Shown piece after piece: positions 12,112 to 23,466 of a stretch of DNA of 64,000 nt. Positions within the stretch are counted from its first letter, which is position 1. The number at the start of each line of letters is the position of its first letter. Under the pieces are notes generated by a model. That model saw only the letters and a list, made by a program, of their open reading frames with translations. It had not been told where the DNA came from and did not search any database. This DNA comes from Epichloe hybrida. Taxonomy: Eukaryota; Ascomycota; Sordariomycetes; Hypocreales; Clavicipitaceae. The stretch covers positions 4,526,001 through 4,590,000 of the forward strand of contig JAFEKR010000001.1 in assembly GCA_019022495.1 (NCBI GenBank), given 5' to 3'. Both the position numbers and the translations under genes were made by a program.

Positions 12112-12352
12112 ATCTCCTTGAGTGTGTAGCAGCTTGTGGAGTCACCTTAGCTAGGGTCTGTATCCAATTAGATAGAAGTGGATTAGAGGTACATTTGCTT
12201 ATGTATAAATAGGCTAATAATAAATGTACTGCTAATTTTCCCTGTATAAAGCATTACACCACGCTTTCGCGGACCCACGCAGTCACTAAGCTTGTGGCAA
12301 GGGGGCTGTGGGGGCCCCACTGACCCACAAGCTGCTGCACACTCAAGGAGAT
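12112..12352. mobile_element. MITE-like element with about 32-bp terminal inverted repeats
   Basis: Positions 12112-12144 and 12321-12352 are near-perfect inverted copies of each other. Both read inwards as ATCTCCTTGAGTGTG followed by T/C, then AGCAGCTTGTGG and GTCA, with one substitution and one single-base indel. They flank about 176 bp of AT-rich DNA without coding capacity. This is the layout of a non-autonomous DNA transposon. A target-site duplication is not clear: the left flank ends TA and the right flank starts AC, so family assignment stays open. No transposase is present in the window. Confidence 0.6.
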
Positions 12353-15300
12353 ACGTCAATCGCTACATACACAATGGCTGGCATGAGAGCATCAAGTTTG
12401 CACTGCTGGCACTTGAACAAGTGGGTGTCCCAAGAAATACCGAGGTCAATGCTGAGCATAAGCTACTACGGATTACATTGTGCCTTTTGCACTGCGAGGC
12501 CTGTACGGGGTGATCCTCCGGCCATCATCAAAGTCTGGTAATCCGAACTGGCTGTGGACCTGGCACCGACAACTGCTGACTCAACGTGAGCTGCAGGGGG
12601 GCTCGACCCACTTGTCCTGAGCCAAGCCATCGTATCAGAACGCTGCACGCGCCTCAGGAGGAGTCCGCGGCCTAACCCACAAGGGCCCAATCAGCTTCCC
12701 ATCACCATCACGCTGGCGGATGCTCCGATGAGAAATTCGATGGCCACCAATCAGCAGCTGGCTAAGGGGCGTGGTGGCGTTGCTTTTCATAACTTGCGAG
12801 GATGTGCATGTACAAATATACATGAATATGTACCCCGTACGGAGTACATAGGGGATAAATGCAAAGCCTTGTACTGATTGGGTTGCCAGGCCGCTGATGG
12901 TGTGACCACCAGAGCCTTCATTCTTTCGCCCAGACACGGGACAACGCGGCGATTGGCAACTACAAAATCCATCCTGTCCTGTATGCCATTTCCCTTCACT
13001 GACTTATCGAAGACGATTCCAGTCCTCATCGTCCACGCGCGAGACAAGTTATCGAACTGACATCCCGTTCGGTCAAATTGTTCCAACTAGTAAACGAGAC
13101 TGTCCCAGCAGGGGCCAGTCACCAAAACATGGTCTTTTCAGCGGGGATGCGGAGCCCTGGCAGGCCAAAAAAAAAAAAAAAAGCTTGCTATGTGCGGCGC
13201 TTATGTACATGTCAATGTTTGTGTTTTGTGGTCGAAGCAGCATTGCATCGCGTTGGCATGCTCATCCAGGCACGAGGCCTCGGACTCTGCGCGCTCTCGT
13301 GCGAATCGGCATTGATCTCAACGTGATTGACGCTCATATGTAATCCGTATGATGCACCTATTATATGCTCCTAGCACCGTTGTAATACTCATCTCGTCAA
13401 ATTCTCGAGCGCGCGTCTCGACCCTGGTCGCATGGGGGTTTGGTTCATGTAGCCTGCAATCCGCATGTACGTAGGCTACTCCGTACGCATCTGACAGTCC
13501 CCATGCCGAATGTGGGAGATGGAGATGTATTTGACTAACAGGAAGAAGCATTTCCTCAGCGGCTAGGTGCGTGGGCTATTTTTCCTTCTTTCCGTGCCCT
13601 CAATCCGCTTTTTTAGGGTAGAACCGGCGGCTGTCAAGATCGGAGCGTGATTTTCACGTCTGCCTGACGGACACACACCATGATCCGCACGTGTCAGCTG
13701 GTAACCTTTCACCGCCTTTCCTCCTTCTCAACAGAGGAGTCGTGACTGCACCAACGAGGAGTGAGAAAGTGCCCATCTCTCTCCCTCCTTCCCATAATAA
13801 TTACCCCAGATGGACCAAACTGCACCTAGCACTGCAGCCTCCAGTCAGGTTTCAAGATGTATCGCCATACATGTAACTTCTTGACATGATTGTGTCACAT
13901 TCTGCCAATTGGCCCTCTCCTACGGATTCGTACTCCGCAAGTACATGTACATACTACATACATGCCCGTTGTCCTGGCTTGCTCCTCGGCTGCTTGAGCA
14001 AAGCAAGCAAGCAACCAGACTGGACTACCAGACCCTTTTGAGTCTTGCTTCCTTGCAGACAACGCCAGCAATCAGCAGTCTCACATCAGAATCAGCGAGA
14101 GGCCGGCTCTGAGAGAGCATTCTCCTCGTCGACATGCATGACTCCACGGAACGGGACCGGCTCGTCACCCCCCCCGGCCAAAGCCAAACCAGCTAGAAGC
14201 GGATCGGGCGACGTTTCATTCTGTTCCACAAGGCTTCCAGCCATCAAGCTTTCGCTCAGCTTTCGCTCACCACATCCATCATCCATACCTTTGTGCTTGT
14301 AGCCTCGACGCAAAACGACAGGTGCCGTCGACGAGATCTCGTCATGAGTCGCTTCGACAACTTCTCCCTGATTCTGATTTGCGCGGCAGGGGCTGGGCCG
14401 GCTTGAAACACCACAGACAGTGACGCCTCCACCTGGGGCCATTGCGGAGCACTCATGCACCTTTTCATTTCCTTTCTGCCCGATCCAGCCTCGCATTGGA
14501 CGCCTTGCAGAGCCCCCCGAACCTTTATCATGGTCAGTCAGCAAAAGCTGACTTGGGTTGGACGCGCATCTCTGTGGGGTTCCCTGGTCCTGGTCGTGGG
14601 AAGCGCTTTCTGGCGTGCGCACGCACAGTGTCGTCCCGTTCTTCATTTGCAGCATCGGCGGCAGCCTCGGCAGAAAGTACATGTAGGCGGTGTCCTGGCA
14701 CGGCACGGCGCTTAGCAGACAGCATTCCTGACCAATCAATGCCAGTCAGTATCTGGGACTACATAACGACAGGCATCTACTGTACATAATACCTTGGCTG
14801 ATCCAGCCGAGAATAGCACAGCAGCAGAGAGAAGGCATTGGGTGACATGACATTGTTCGGCCAAGAAATGCGGGGAGACGGAATGCTGTGCCATGATGGA
14901 TGGCAGAGCATCCATGCCGTGTTTGGAGAAGCTCTTCTTTGTCTTGACCGTCCGAGCAAACATGCAGAATTCAATTTACAGACCGCGCCATGCGGTCTGT
15001 GGCGGGGAATCTTGCAGGAAAGACATGTGGACTTGCGTAACTCGTCACGGAGCAAACAACTTGTGTATATACCCGAGACATGGTCGAAAACATGGGACCT
15101 TCCTGCACTGGTGTCGTTACGTAGTTGCGCACGCGGAGTACAAGTAATGTACATTTTCATTAAGCCTTACTAATAAGCAATATACTGCCATTGATCACAA
15201 AGAGTGCACATCTGCGCTATTGAAAAAAGCAGTATTGGTGGCCCACGCCGCTGTCAGACGGCCGTCGACATGGACAAATCCAGAGATGACATCGCGCCTG

Positions 15301-16222
15301 CAGGGTAGCTCTTTCCCGACGTCCCACCCGACAGCGGAATCCACGCTAAAGCGAGTTACCGTTCCAAAGAAGAAGCTCACGACACGCAGTAAGAACCTAC
15401 AATCACGCCCACACGCGCCGACAACATCATGAACATGCTAAATAGACAGACAAAGTCCGGGCCACCGTCTTGACAAAAGCAAGCAAACACCACGCCAAGT
15501 CGTCAAACTCCCGGGCACGCAGGGCCTCGCCTCCAAATCGCACGAAACAAACAAGAAAAGCTCTCTAAGTAAAAAAAGCTGGGCATGACGCACCCTGGCG
15601 CAGCATCGCGTCGCGTTTTGCCTGAGAACAAGTGCGTGCAAGCAGAACGCGAACATGGATGCCAGAAAAAAAAAATAAAAAAAAATCCAGAACCCCCAAC
15701 TCTCAGCCCTGGGGCAGTCAGACTAGAACTCGGCTCCATCGTCGCCTGCCCCCAGCCCAGTCATGACGGGGCCGAGCTTGCCGAATATCAGGTGAGGAGG
15801 GACCGAGGCGGAGAGAAGAAGCGAACTCGTGGCTTGCAACGGACGGGGCTGAGCCGGAGGACCTACATATGGAGGGTGTATTAGGCCAGGGGATGACAGA
15901 AATGAGAGATGATCTGCCTGGAGGTATTTCCCCGGATCAGCCCGGTTTGCGCCTCACTTTATATGCCGTGAACTCTGCATTGAATGGATGGCAAGGTCGT
16001 GGAAATGTCCTTCATCTTGGCATGCTCACTGCGAATGGCCCCAGTTGATAAGAGTGTTTGTCGGGCAAGGTCATCATCATCGTGTTCTACTAGAGAAGAA
16101 GGGAAAAAAACGTTTCAAGGTACAGCAAACACCTCAAGTGGTATCAGCCCCTGTTTCCTGTTCTTGCATCCCGCCACGTAATAGCGAGCATGCTTTCTCT
16201 GGAGCTTATTCAAATCGCTCGC

Positions 16223-17191
16223 TCAAGACTTTACTAGCAAGTTGCCACTTCTCGCCGTATACGCAGCTTGACGCATTTCCTCTGGTGTCACCGTTGCTCC
16301 GAAAAAGCCACCTCCGTCCTGGCCGCCTGAGGCGGCGCATGCCAGACAGACACCGCCACCGTAAACACGGGTGTGACGGGTCCATCCAGCGCCCTCATTA
16401 TCCAAAGCTGAGATGATTTCTCCCTGGACACCCATCTCTCGCTTGTGCGCTTGGCCATGATCGAATGAGTCGGTTGCATCAGGGGGCGGCGGTGGCAAAA
16501 GCGGGCTTGTTGGCGGATACGAGCTGGGGAAGAAAGAAGTCGCTGCGGAATCCACTTCAGCTTCCGAGGACTGCCGAGGAGGAGTGGACATTCCAATGGG
16601 TAACACTTTGTGATAAGACCGCCGTCTCGGCGGAGTTGGCCAAGTCTTCGAGTCCAGCTGTGAGATGGCCGAAGCGGTGGAACTCGTGTAATCGGGATTT
16701 GGCTGGTGAATAAAACTGACAATGGCATGAGGCTGGCCTGATGAGAATGTGAAGACGGCGGAGCTCAACCCAGGCGATGTTAGTGGTGGCGCAGGCGGCA
16801 TGCGCGAGATGAATTGTCCATCAATATGCTCAGCGCCGGAGTTCCATGTCTGGTCAATGGATAGCTTGGTATTTAGCTTGGTCGTGCCAGCAGAGCCACA
16901 GACGTCTCTTGATGTTGCGTCTCTGTTCTTCCCCATGCTGCTGGATGTCCTGCCGCTCTGGACCTTCTCGTCAAATGACCACGCGGGAGGAGTGTAAACT
17001 TGTTTTAAGGCGGCTGGGAGCTGGCTATTTGAGCTGGCTGGTTTCAGCTTTTTCGAAACCAAGGCGTGTATCCTCTGGAATAAGAAACGAACAATGACGA
17101 TGACTGCGAAGAGGGCAAGACCACTTTGGACCCTGTCCAAGGTATCCAAGGGGTCCAAGGTGGGTTGTTGCACTTTGAAGTAGTCGGCCAT
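16223..17191 (-). CDS. Conserved fungal protein with one N-terminal membrane anchor, function unknown
   Basis: Single-exon frame. The start at 17191 gives MADYFKVQQPTLDPLDTLDR (322 aa); an in-frame ATG at 17248 would add 19 residues rich in Ala/Ser. A hydrophobic segment, GLALFAVIVIVRFLF, at about residues 25-39 predicts a single membrane anchor, followed by basic residues. The middle is Pro/Ser-rich and disordered. The C-terminus carries a dense motif (GWTRHTRVYGGGVCLAC, then GGFFGATVTPEEMR) that looks strongly constrained and gives a tail with cysteines near the end. I recall similar tails in uncharacterised ascomycete proteins but know no function. No catalytic signature is visible. Confidence 0.7.
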   Translation of the reverse strand: MADYFKVQQPTLDPLDTLDRVQSGLALFAVIVIVRFLFQRIHALVSKKLKPASSNSQLPAALKQVYTPPAWSFDEKVQSGRTSSSMGKNRDATSRDVCGSAGTTKLNTKLSIDQTWNSGAEHIDGQFISRMPPAPPLTSPGLSSAVFTFSSGQPHAIVSFIHQPNPDYTSSTASAISQLDSKTWPTPPRRRSYHKVLPIGMSTPPRQSSEAEVDSAATSFFPSSYPPTSPLLPPPPPDATDSFDHGQAHKREMGVQGEIISALDNEGAGWTRHTRVYGGGVCLACAASGGQDGGGFFGATVTPEEMRQAAYTARSGNLLVKS

Positions 17192-17820
17192 GGTTAGAGA
17201 AGCACTGGCAGCCGAGAATCCGCGATTGGCTCCCGGAGTCGCCGGCAATGTTTGGGAGAGAGCGGTTTCTGGTTTCTAGAACGACCAACGCAGCGCCAGC
17301 TAGGACACCAAGTCAGGTCAGACGGGGGCATAAGCCGATGAGATATAACGGCGGGCTTTGGGGGCCCTGCAGGACGCAAGTCGATGTTGAAGCAGACGTT
17401 GAAATCCCTACCACGGGAGACGATTGGATGAATATCCTTGTGCATCCAACTGCAATGCCCAACTAGTGTTGGCAATCGGTGGAGATGGTCCCTTGGGCGG
17501 TTGTGATGTGCTGCGTAATCGCTTTGGTCGTCGATGATTCGAAGCACGAGTGTGTACAGAGTGTGTATGTCGTTGTCCTCTCGACTTGCCAAGCAACCAA
17601 TGTCGGAGAAATCCAATCTACTGCTTCGGAGACGCCGCCATTATCACCGAGGCGCAAGCTCTGGGGCGCAGAACTTTTTATGCCATCTCGCAACCCACAA
17701 GACTGGCTTCGGAACCCACTTGGGAATGACATGGCTGCGGTATGTGCGTCGACGCCAGCCATGTATGGTTCTCAGTTCAGCTCTGGACGTCAACGCCGGT
17801 TCCAGCACCAGCCTAGTGAA

Positions 17821-17880
17821 GGGGTGGTGAAGGATGGTGAAGAGTGGTGAAGGGTGGTGAAGGGTGGTGAAGGGTGGTGA
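17821..17880. repeat. 10-bp tandem repeat, six copies
   Basis: Six units ending in TGGTGA: GGGGTGGTGA, AGGATGGTGA, AGAGTGGTGA and three copies of AGGGTGGTGA. The strand shows G/C skew. Non-coding. Confidence 0.85.
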
Positions 17881-18214
17881 TGGGTGCACGCCCCTTGCTT
17901 TGTCCAGTGCGTTTTGAACCGCAAGAAAAGTCAAAACCCAATAATTGTCTGCCGGGGTGGCAGCCTTGCTGCGTGTCCTTCACGGCCTGTGGCGTACATC
18001 GTGTTCAGAGGAGAGGATGCGCAAGCCCCTCAGTCTTGCGCATCAGTCTTGCGCATCGAGGAGAAGCTATGTATCACGATGGGCTTTGTTGAGGGCGTTT
18101 GGGCGTTTGCTGCATGGCCCAGATAATGGCTCACGAGTCACGACACTTCGGAGACTCAGATTTCGGTGTCTTGTCTCGGATATGCGCGGAAGCATGCAGG
18201 TTGCAGGTGGTGCA

Positions 18215-18274
18215 GGCGCAGGTGCTGGCGCAGGTGCTGGCGCAGGTGCTGGCGCAGGTGCTGGCGCAGGTGGA
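18215..18274. repeat. 12-bp tandem repeat, five copies
   Basis: Unit GGCGCAGGTGCT repeated four times exactly, then once with GA in place of CT. It reads as Gly-Ala repeats in one frame, but no surrounding gene structure supports translation. Confidence 0.9.
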
Positions 18275-18433
18275 GCTGCCGCTCTCGCCCGGTAGCGAAT
18301 CACGTGTACCTTGACCAGCTGAGGTCAATGAACCCAGGGCAGCTGAGCCTGGTGGCGAAACTTGTTGGCCTCTGCATCTCCAACACAGGGATTGCCGATT
18401 TATTATCGGCTGCCACAATTCCAGACCAATTCC

Positions 18434-18469
18434 AGACCGATCAGACCGATCAGACCGATCAGACCGATA
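18434..18469. repeat. 9-bp tandem repeat, four copies
   Basis: Unit AGACCGATC, three exact copies and a fourth ending in A. Non-coding, between the 12-bp array and the Mbp1 gene 3' end. Confidence 0.85.
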
Positions 18470-18945
18470 CCATCCGGTGTGGACAACGGGGTTTCCCCTT
18501 CAGCCGCCCTGTACATATTCCGGAGTAATCGGCTACTACTCCGTACTACATATGTATACATGTATATGTACCCCCTACCATTGGACCCATCACCAACGAG
18601 CCAAGTCGCCGCTCACCTGACTACACGGCCATGCACGCTCCCTGGCTGTGAAGCATCACGCCGACTGGCCGACTGGGACCAGTGAATGCCCCTCGCTGAT
18701 TTCTCGGTCCTGGTAGTATCAATGTCGATTCTTCTTCTACGTCTTCTTCCCCAACGCCGCTTTGCAGATAGGGATCAAAAGACTGCCCAAACACGCCCGC
18801 CGCCAAATGATGTCTCCGGCCCTTCACCAGCTGGGGCATAGCTGTTCAGACTCCCCGCCTAACGCCAACATTGCTCTCGTTATACACACTGCCGACTGAC
18901 CATGTAATGTTCCGTCCGTCTTTACTCCCCCCTCCCCCTTCTTAG

Positions 18946-21304
18946 TCAGACGCCGACGGCAAAGTCCATGGGCTCGCCGGCCGATGGTGCCGCTCCGTCC
19001 ATGTCAATCACATCCTTCTCTTCCTCCATCATGTCAATAAGGTTGTCAAGATTCGAGTCGAGACTCTCGCCATCCTTGGGGTCCAGACATCTTTTCAACA
19101 GTTTCCTGTACTTCTCAATCTTGTCCCCTACGCCAACCATGCTCAAAGCATCGACATATTCCGTCTCGGCTTGGCGCTGTTCGGCCAGCATTTGACTTAA
19201 TTGGCGGGCAAGAGCTAGTCTCTCCTCGTATGAACCATTCTGGCTGCTGTCGCCATTGGCGCGATTCATTTCGTTTTCCACCGACTGGTGAATATGTAAT
19301 CGATTTTGATGCGTAATGAGTGACAGTACCTGGTGTTTAGCCAAGTTGGCCTCGCTCATAATTTTGCCAGCCACGTCGTCTGGCTCCAGTTGTGCTTCGA
19401 GCTCGGCGATTTGTTGGCGAGCTATGTTCAGTTCTACTTGCGTGTTTGCCAATATTCTTCGCGCCTCAGCCTCGGCAACGTCTTTTTCATGCCACTCCTC
19501 ATCGTAATTTTTGGCTAAATCTTGAAATTTCTCCATGATAAGGGGGGATATTCTTGACTGGACTGCTGTTGCAGCGGCTGACAGAAAAGCCGTCGGCGGC
19601 TTCTTCTGTTCCGCGAAAGCGTCTCGAAATGATGCATGTCTCTGCGAATCTGGCGCGAATGGTGACGAGGACCGTTGTGGTCCGCGCTCTTTCTTCGTGG
19701 CATTCAATTCTATAATGAGGTCCTCAGCTCTCACTCCTTCATTGTTGGGGATGTCTGTTGACGCATTGCGCCCGAGCAGTGCTCGAATGCATTTGCGAGC
19801 ATTTCTCTGCGCGGCCAAGTGCAGAGCAGTGTTGCCTTCATTGTCTTGTACGTCCAGCATCTGTTGGAACGTAGATGGGTCGACCCTTTCTTGCAGCTTA
19901 TTCAGTATGTAGTCCAGGTAGTACCGCGAACAAGAAGGGCTAAACACTCGGCCATTCTTCATCACGGCAGCATGATGAATGACGGTGCAACCAGCATTGT
20001 CCCTGGCGTTCACAGTATCAAACAACTCCTTGAGCACCGTCGGAAATGAGTGCTTCTCATAGCAGTTTGTGAAGTTGACGGAACGCATAAAAGGAGTTTC
20101 ACCACGAATATTCTTCACGGCTATATTGGCATTGAACCGTTTGAGTTGTTTGATGACGTCGACATCGCCCATGGCAGATGCCCAATGAAGGGCAGTATGA
20201 TTCTCGGCATCGATGAGCCAGTCCGGCTGAAAGTTTGGCGGCGGATCGGGTTTGAAGGCAGGCTGCTCATTTCTAGAGAGCAAAAAGTAGTCGAGTAACT
20301 CATCGCCATACACGGCATGCTGCTGCTCGGTGAGGTCTTGCATATGTTCTTCTCTCTTTCGTTTTCTATGCCCTGTGGACATATAAGACATGTCGAAATG
20401 ATCATCATCGGCCATGTATGAAGCGGATGCTACTGTCAGATTGTCGGGGGTGTCGTCTTCGCCCATTATGCTATCTTCCTTGTTCACTTCTTCTTGCCGG
20501 GCCACTACTGCGCCTGTGATTTGCATAATTACCATGTGTACGCATGACAGCATACCGGGGTGTACTTCAACTTACCAGCACCCCATTTGGGAGGAGGCGG
20601 AGGCGGAGGTTTAGCTTTGGACGCCTTTGGCTTTGTGGCATGTCGCGGAGCCGGTGGAGGACTTTCGTTTCCGGGCACAAACTCGAAAATCGGTTGTAGT
20701 CGGTCGTAAACGCTGTGACGCTGGGCGAGCGCTTCGCCCGATTCAAGAGGTATCCAGGTACCTGAATCCCGTTTAGTCGCATGTTGAGAGAGAAGAATTA
20801 TCATGACAAGCAGCCACCTACCTTGATATTTGCCATAGCCTCCCTGGATCTTCTCGTGAACGTCCTTTTGTACGTCACGCTCTAAAATTCTCGTACGTGC
20901 GGGCTTGTCAAAGCCTGCAGCTTTAAGGATATGAGTCGCATTAATCCAGTTGTCGTGCCTTCTTCGCATTACATGTTCCTTCAACTCGCCTCCGAATTGA
21001 AACTCGTAGACCGGGATCTAACAAAGAATGGGTCAGTAAGGTTGTACTTGGTGCCAAAGAAGAATTGTGCAAGGATATATCTCTCTGGACATATTTGGGA
21101 ACAGGAGAATATGGCATCCCAAGTTTTCGCCTGTGGCAACCAAGAACGATGGCAAAGAGCAAAGAACCAAACAGTAATCGGTTCTAGTCGCGACAGCTGC
21201 GCACATAGTTAAACACAGAGAAAGAGTAATCTTACACCGCTGTAAGTAGCACTATATACGCCTGGGCCGGAGGCAACGGCGGCGACAGCACCAGCCTTGA
21301 CCAT
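18946..21304 (-). CDS. mbp1: APSES-ankyrin transcription factor, Mbp1/MBF subunit type
   Basis: Predicted exons in coding order: 21304-21236, 21017-20822, 20761-20576, 20513-18946 (672 aa). All phases fit. The N-terminus reads GVYSATYSG then IPVYEFQFGGELKEHVMRRR; the KilA-N/APSES DNA-binding domain covers about residues 15-115, with the recognition segment WINATHILKAAGFDK and the GGYGKYQGTW turn. A Pro/Lys-rich linker follows, then a basic nuclear-localisation-like cluster (HRKRKREE, about residue 199) and ankyrin repeats at about 250-425 (HTALHWASAMGD, NTALHLAAQRNA). The C-terminal half is helical with coiled-coil character. Mbp1-type proteins bind MCB elements with Swi6 and drive G1/S transcription. 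The gene is divergent from the Arp1 gene. The family is clear; assignment to Mbp1 rather than Swi4 rests on resemblance of the APSES domain. Confidence 0.92.
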
Positions 21305-22138
21305 TTTGAAAATCAATGAGGTCCGTCAGTCTTTTTTTAAAGTGCCATACGATAGTTGATCTGTCAAGTGCTGGAAGCGGAGATGATGGCAATGGACTGG
21401 GTATTCGGAGGATAGCTTTGTGAAGGGAAAAAAAAAAAAAAATTAGTTCCAGCAAGATGAGAAGCAGAAGTTGTTGTGTCAAAGAGCTGGTAGTTGTCCG
21501 TACAAACGCTGCGATTTGGCACCAATGCAGATGTGGCAAGGGTTCGACGATGTACCTTGAAGTGTTGGCACGTCGACGACGCGGTCCGCGAAGGAGAGAC
21601 GCGAGGGCACGCCGAAGCATTTAAGTGGTTCCTGCCTCAGGCGCTAAAAATAGAGCTCAGCTGCCCCTTGCAGCCCTCCTCCTTCTCAGTTCTCCCTTTA
21701 CGACTAAAGGCTCACTCACGTGATGCGGCTGAGAGCTGTGTTCGTGCCACAAGTGGCGGTACTTTCTGTGGGACTTGGGGCAGGAGCCCCACCATTGTCA
21801 CCCTTGACCGAATTGGTCGGAGAGCTTGTTGTCATTGATCACGAAAACGTACCAGACCCTTGGCCATACCTTGCCCTGCACCTGACGACGAGCGACGACA
21901 TTCGACGATCTCTTCTGTTCGGCTCACGGATTGCACATGCCCAATTTTCCTCGGGTTGAGTCCATGCACTAACCTACCTCCCGCGACGTTGGAGTTGCCG
22001 CTTGGTCCCGCCACCAGACCGGTCAGGGGCGTGGATAAGGCCCTCAAGACGGACGTATCGACCAAGCCCCTTTCAGAATAGGCAGCAACGCATCTAGATG
22101 GTGATCTAGAGCCATATCAATAATACGGGAGGCATACA
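21305..22138. promoter_or_regulatory. Divergent promoter region between Mbp1-like and Arp1 genes
   Basis: 834 bp separate two divergent start codons, so both promoters must lie here. Visible candidate elements are an E-box-like CACGTG at 21717-21722, ATTGG (inverted CCAAT) at 21812-21816 and CCAAT at 21941-21945. A 15-A run sits at about 21427-21441. No MCB site (ACGCGT) was found in it. Function of these sites is inference. Confidence 0.5.
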
Positions 22139-23466
22139 ATGACGGAAATACTGCACAATGCGCCGATCGTCCTGGACAATGGCTCGGGAACAATTCGCGC
22201 CGGTTTCGCTGGTGATGACCTGCCCAAGTGCTTCTTTCCCTCATGGGTAGGTAGACCAAAGCATCTCAGAGTTCTGGCCGGCGCGCTGGAGGGCGATGTA
22301 TTCATTGGGCAAAAGGCCGCTACAGAGCTGAGGGGCTTACTGAAGATAAAGTACCCTCTGGAACATGGCATTGTGACAGATTGGGACGACATGGAGAGAA
22401 TATGGGAGTACGTGTATGGAGAGGGACTGAAAACGTTGAGCGAGGAGGTATGTCTCATTGCGACAAAAGATGGAGGTTCTCCAGCAACTGTACTGACGAG
22501 TTACGCAGCACCCCGTTCTTCTGACAGAGCCACCTTTGAACCCTCGAAGCAATCGCGATACAGCTGCGCAGATTCTTTTCGAAACGTTCAATGTCCCGGC
22601 TCTGCACACATCTATCCAAGCTGTTCTTTCATTATATGCCAGTGGCCGTACCACTGGTATTGTTCTGGATGCTGGAGACGGAGTGTCGCATGCGGTCCCA
22701 GTCTATGAGGGCTTTGCTATGCCCAGCAGCATCCGACGAATTGACGTGGCAGGACGTGATGTCACAGAGCACCTGCAGACGCTGCTACGGAAAAGCGGCT
22801 ACGTGTTTCACACGAGTGCAGAGAAGGAGGTGGTAAGGTTGATCAAAGAGAGTGTGTCATATGTAGCTCCGGATCCACGAAAAGAAGAGCGGGATTGGAT
22901 TGGCGTCAAACCAAACGAGAGCAAGTCTGCGGAATACGTGTTACCGGACGGCCACAAGCTCAAGGTGAATTCCCGTCTTTACTCTTGTCTCTTTTAACCC
23001 AACGCATCAAGTGTCTGACAAAGCAACAGATTGGTCCCGAACGATTCAGAGCGCCCGAAATTCTATTCGACCCCGAAATCATTGGTCTCGAGTACTCCGG
23101 CGTACATCAAATTGTAGTCGATGCCATCAATAGGACAGACCTGGATCTGCGAAAATCGCTTTACGGCAACATCGTTCTCTCTGGCGGCAGCACATTGACC
23201 AAAGGCTTTCCAGACCGACTCTTGACAGAGCTTCAAAGACTCGCGGTCAAGGATATGAGGATCAAGATGTTTGCACCCCCCGAGCGCAAGTACTCGACAT
23301 GGATCGGTGGCAGTATCCTGGCCGGGCTAAGCACATTCCGCAAGGTGAGTTGGCACTGTCCAGCGCGTTCTCGGTGTAGCCATGCTAACATGTCCCTACG
23401 TAGATGTGGGTGAGCATTGATGATTGGCATGAGAACCCGGACATTATTCACACCAAGTTCACGTGA
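22139..23466 (+). CDS. arp1: Actin-related protein Arp1 (centractin), dynactin filament subunit
   Basis: Predicted exons 22139-22447, 22509-22964, 23030-23344, 23404-23466 (380 aa), all in phase with GT-AG. The protein has actin-fold motifs in order: the phosphate loop [31 protein letters not shown], the [18 protein letters not shown] segment, [33 protein letters not shown], and the C-terminal [16 protein letters not shown] then [12 protein letters not shown]. The length equals that of known Arp1 proteins (Neurospora RO4 is about 380 aa). Conserved-actin positions replaced by Arp1-type residues (for example [20 protein letters not shown]) separate it from conventional actin. Arp1 forms the short filament of dynactin and supports dynein-driven nuclear and vesicle movement in hyphae. 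The last coding exon is only 21 codons including stop. Confidence 0.96.

Larger units (their letters stand above)
10267..16222. other. Gene-poor region of 6 kb
   Basis: No gene supported. The first about 1.5 kb is probably the leader and promoter of the minus-strand Q-rich gene, including a GA-rich tract and a GT run. An inverted-repeat element lies at 12112-12352. Three copies of the dispersed 9-mer TACTCCGTA occur (12069, 12838, 13477). Poly-A tracts occur near 13168 and 15665. The longest frame (14092-14739, minus, 215 codons) shows no domain or intron signals and is not called. Confidence 0.6.
17249..18945. other. Spacer with three minisatellites
   Basis: Contains a 10-bp array (17821-17880), a 12-bp array (18215-18274) and a 9-bp array (18434-18469), plus one TACTCCGTA motif at 18537. 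No gene is supported; frames such as the Gly-Ala repeat ORF at 17945-18295 are produced by the 12-bp repeat. Confidence 0.6.

Noticed and set aside
12290..12336. Hairpin (AGCTTGTGG..CCACAAGCT) as a terminator
   Set aside because: Fungal polymerase II termination does not use such hairpins. The right arm is part of the terminal repeat of the 12112-12352 element.
14092..14739. 215-codon minus-strand frame in the 6-kb gap
   Set aside because: No domain, no splice structure, ordinary composition. It could be a lineage-specific gene, but nothing separates it from chance.
17945..18303. Gly-Ala and Pro-Ala repeat frames
   Set aside because: Products of the 12-bp minisatellite read on both strands.
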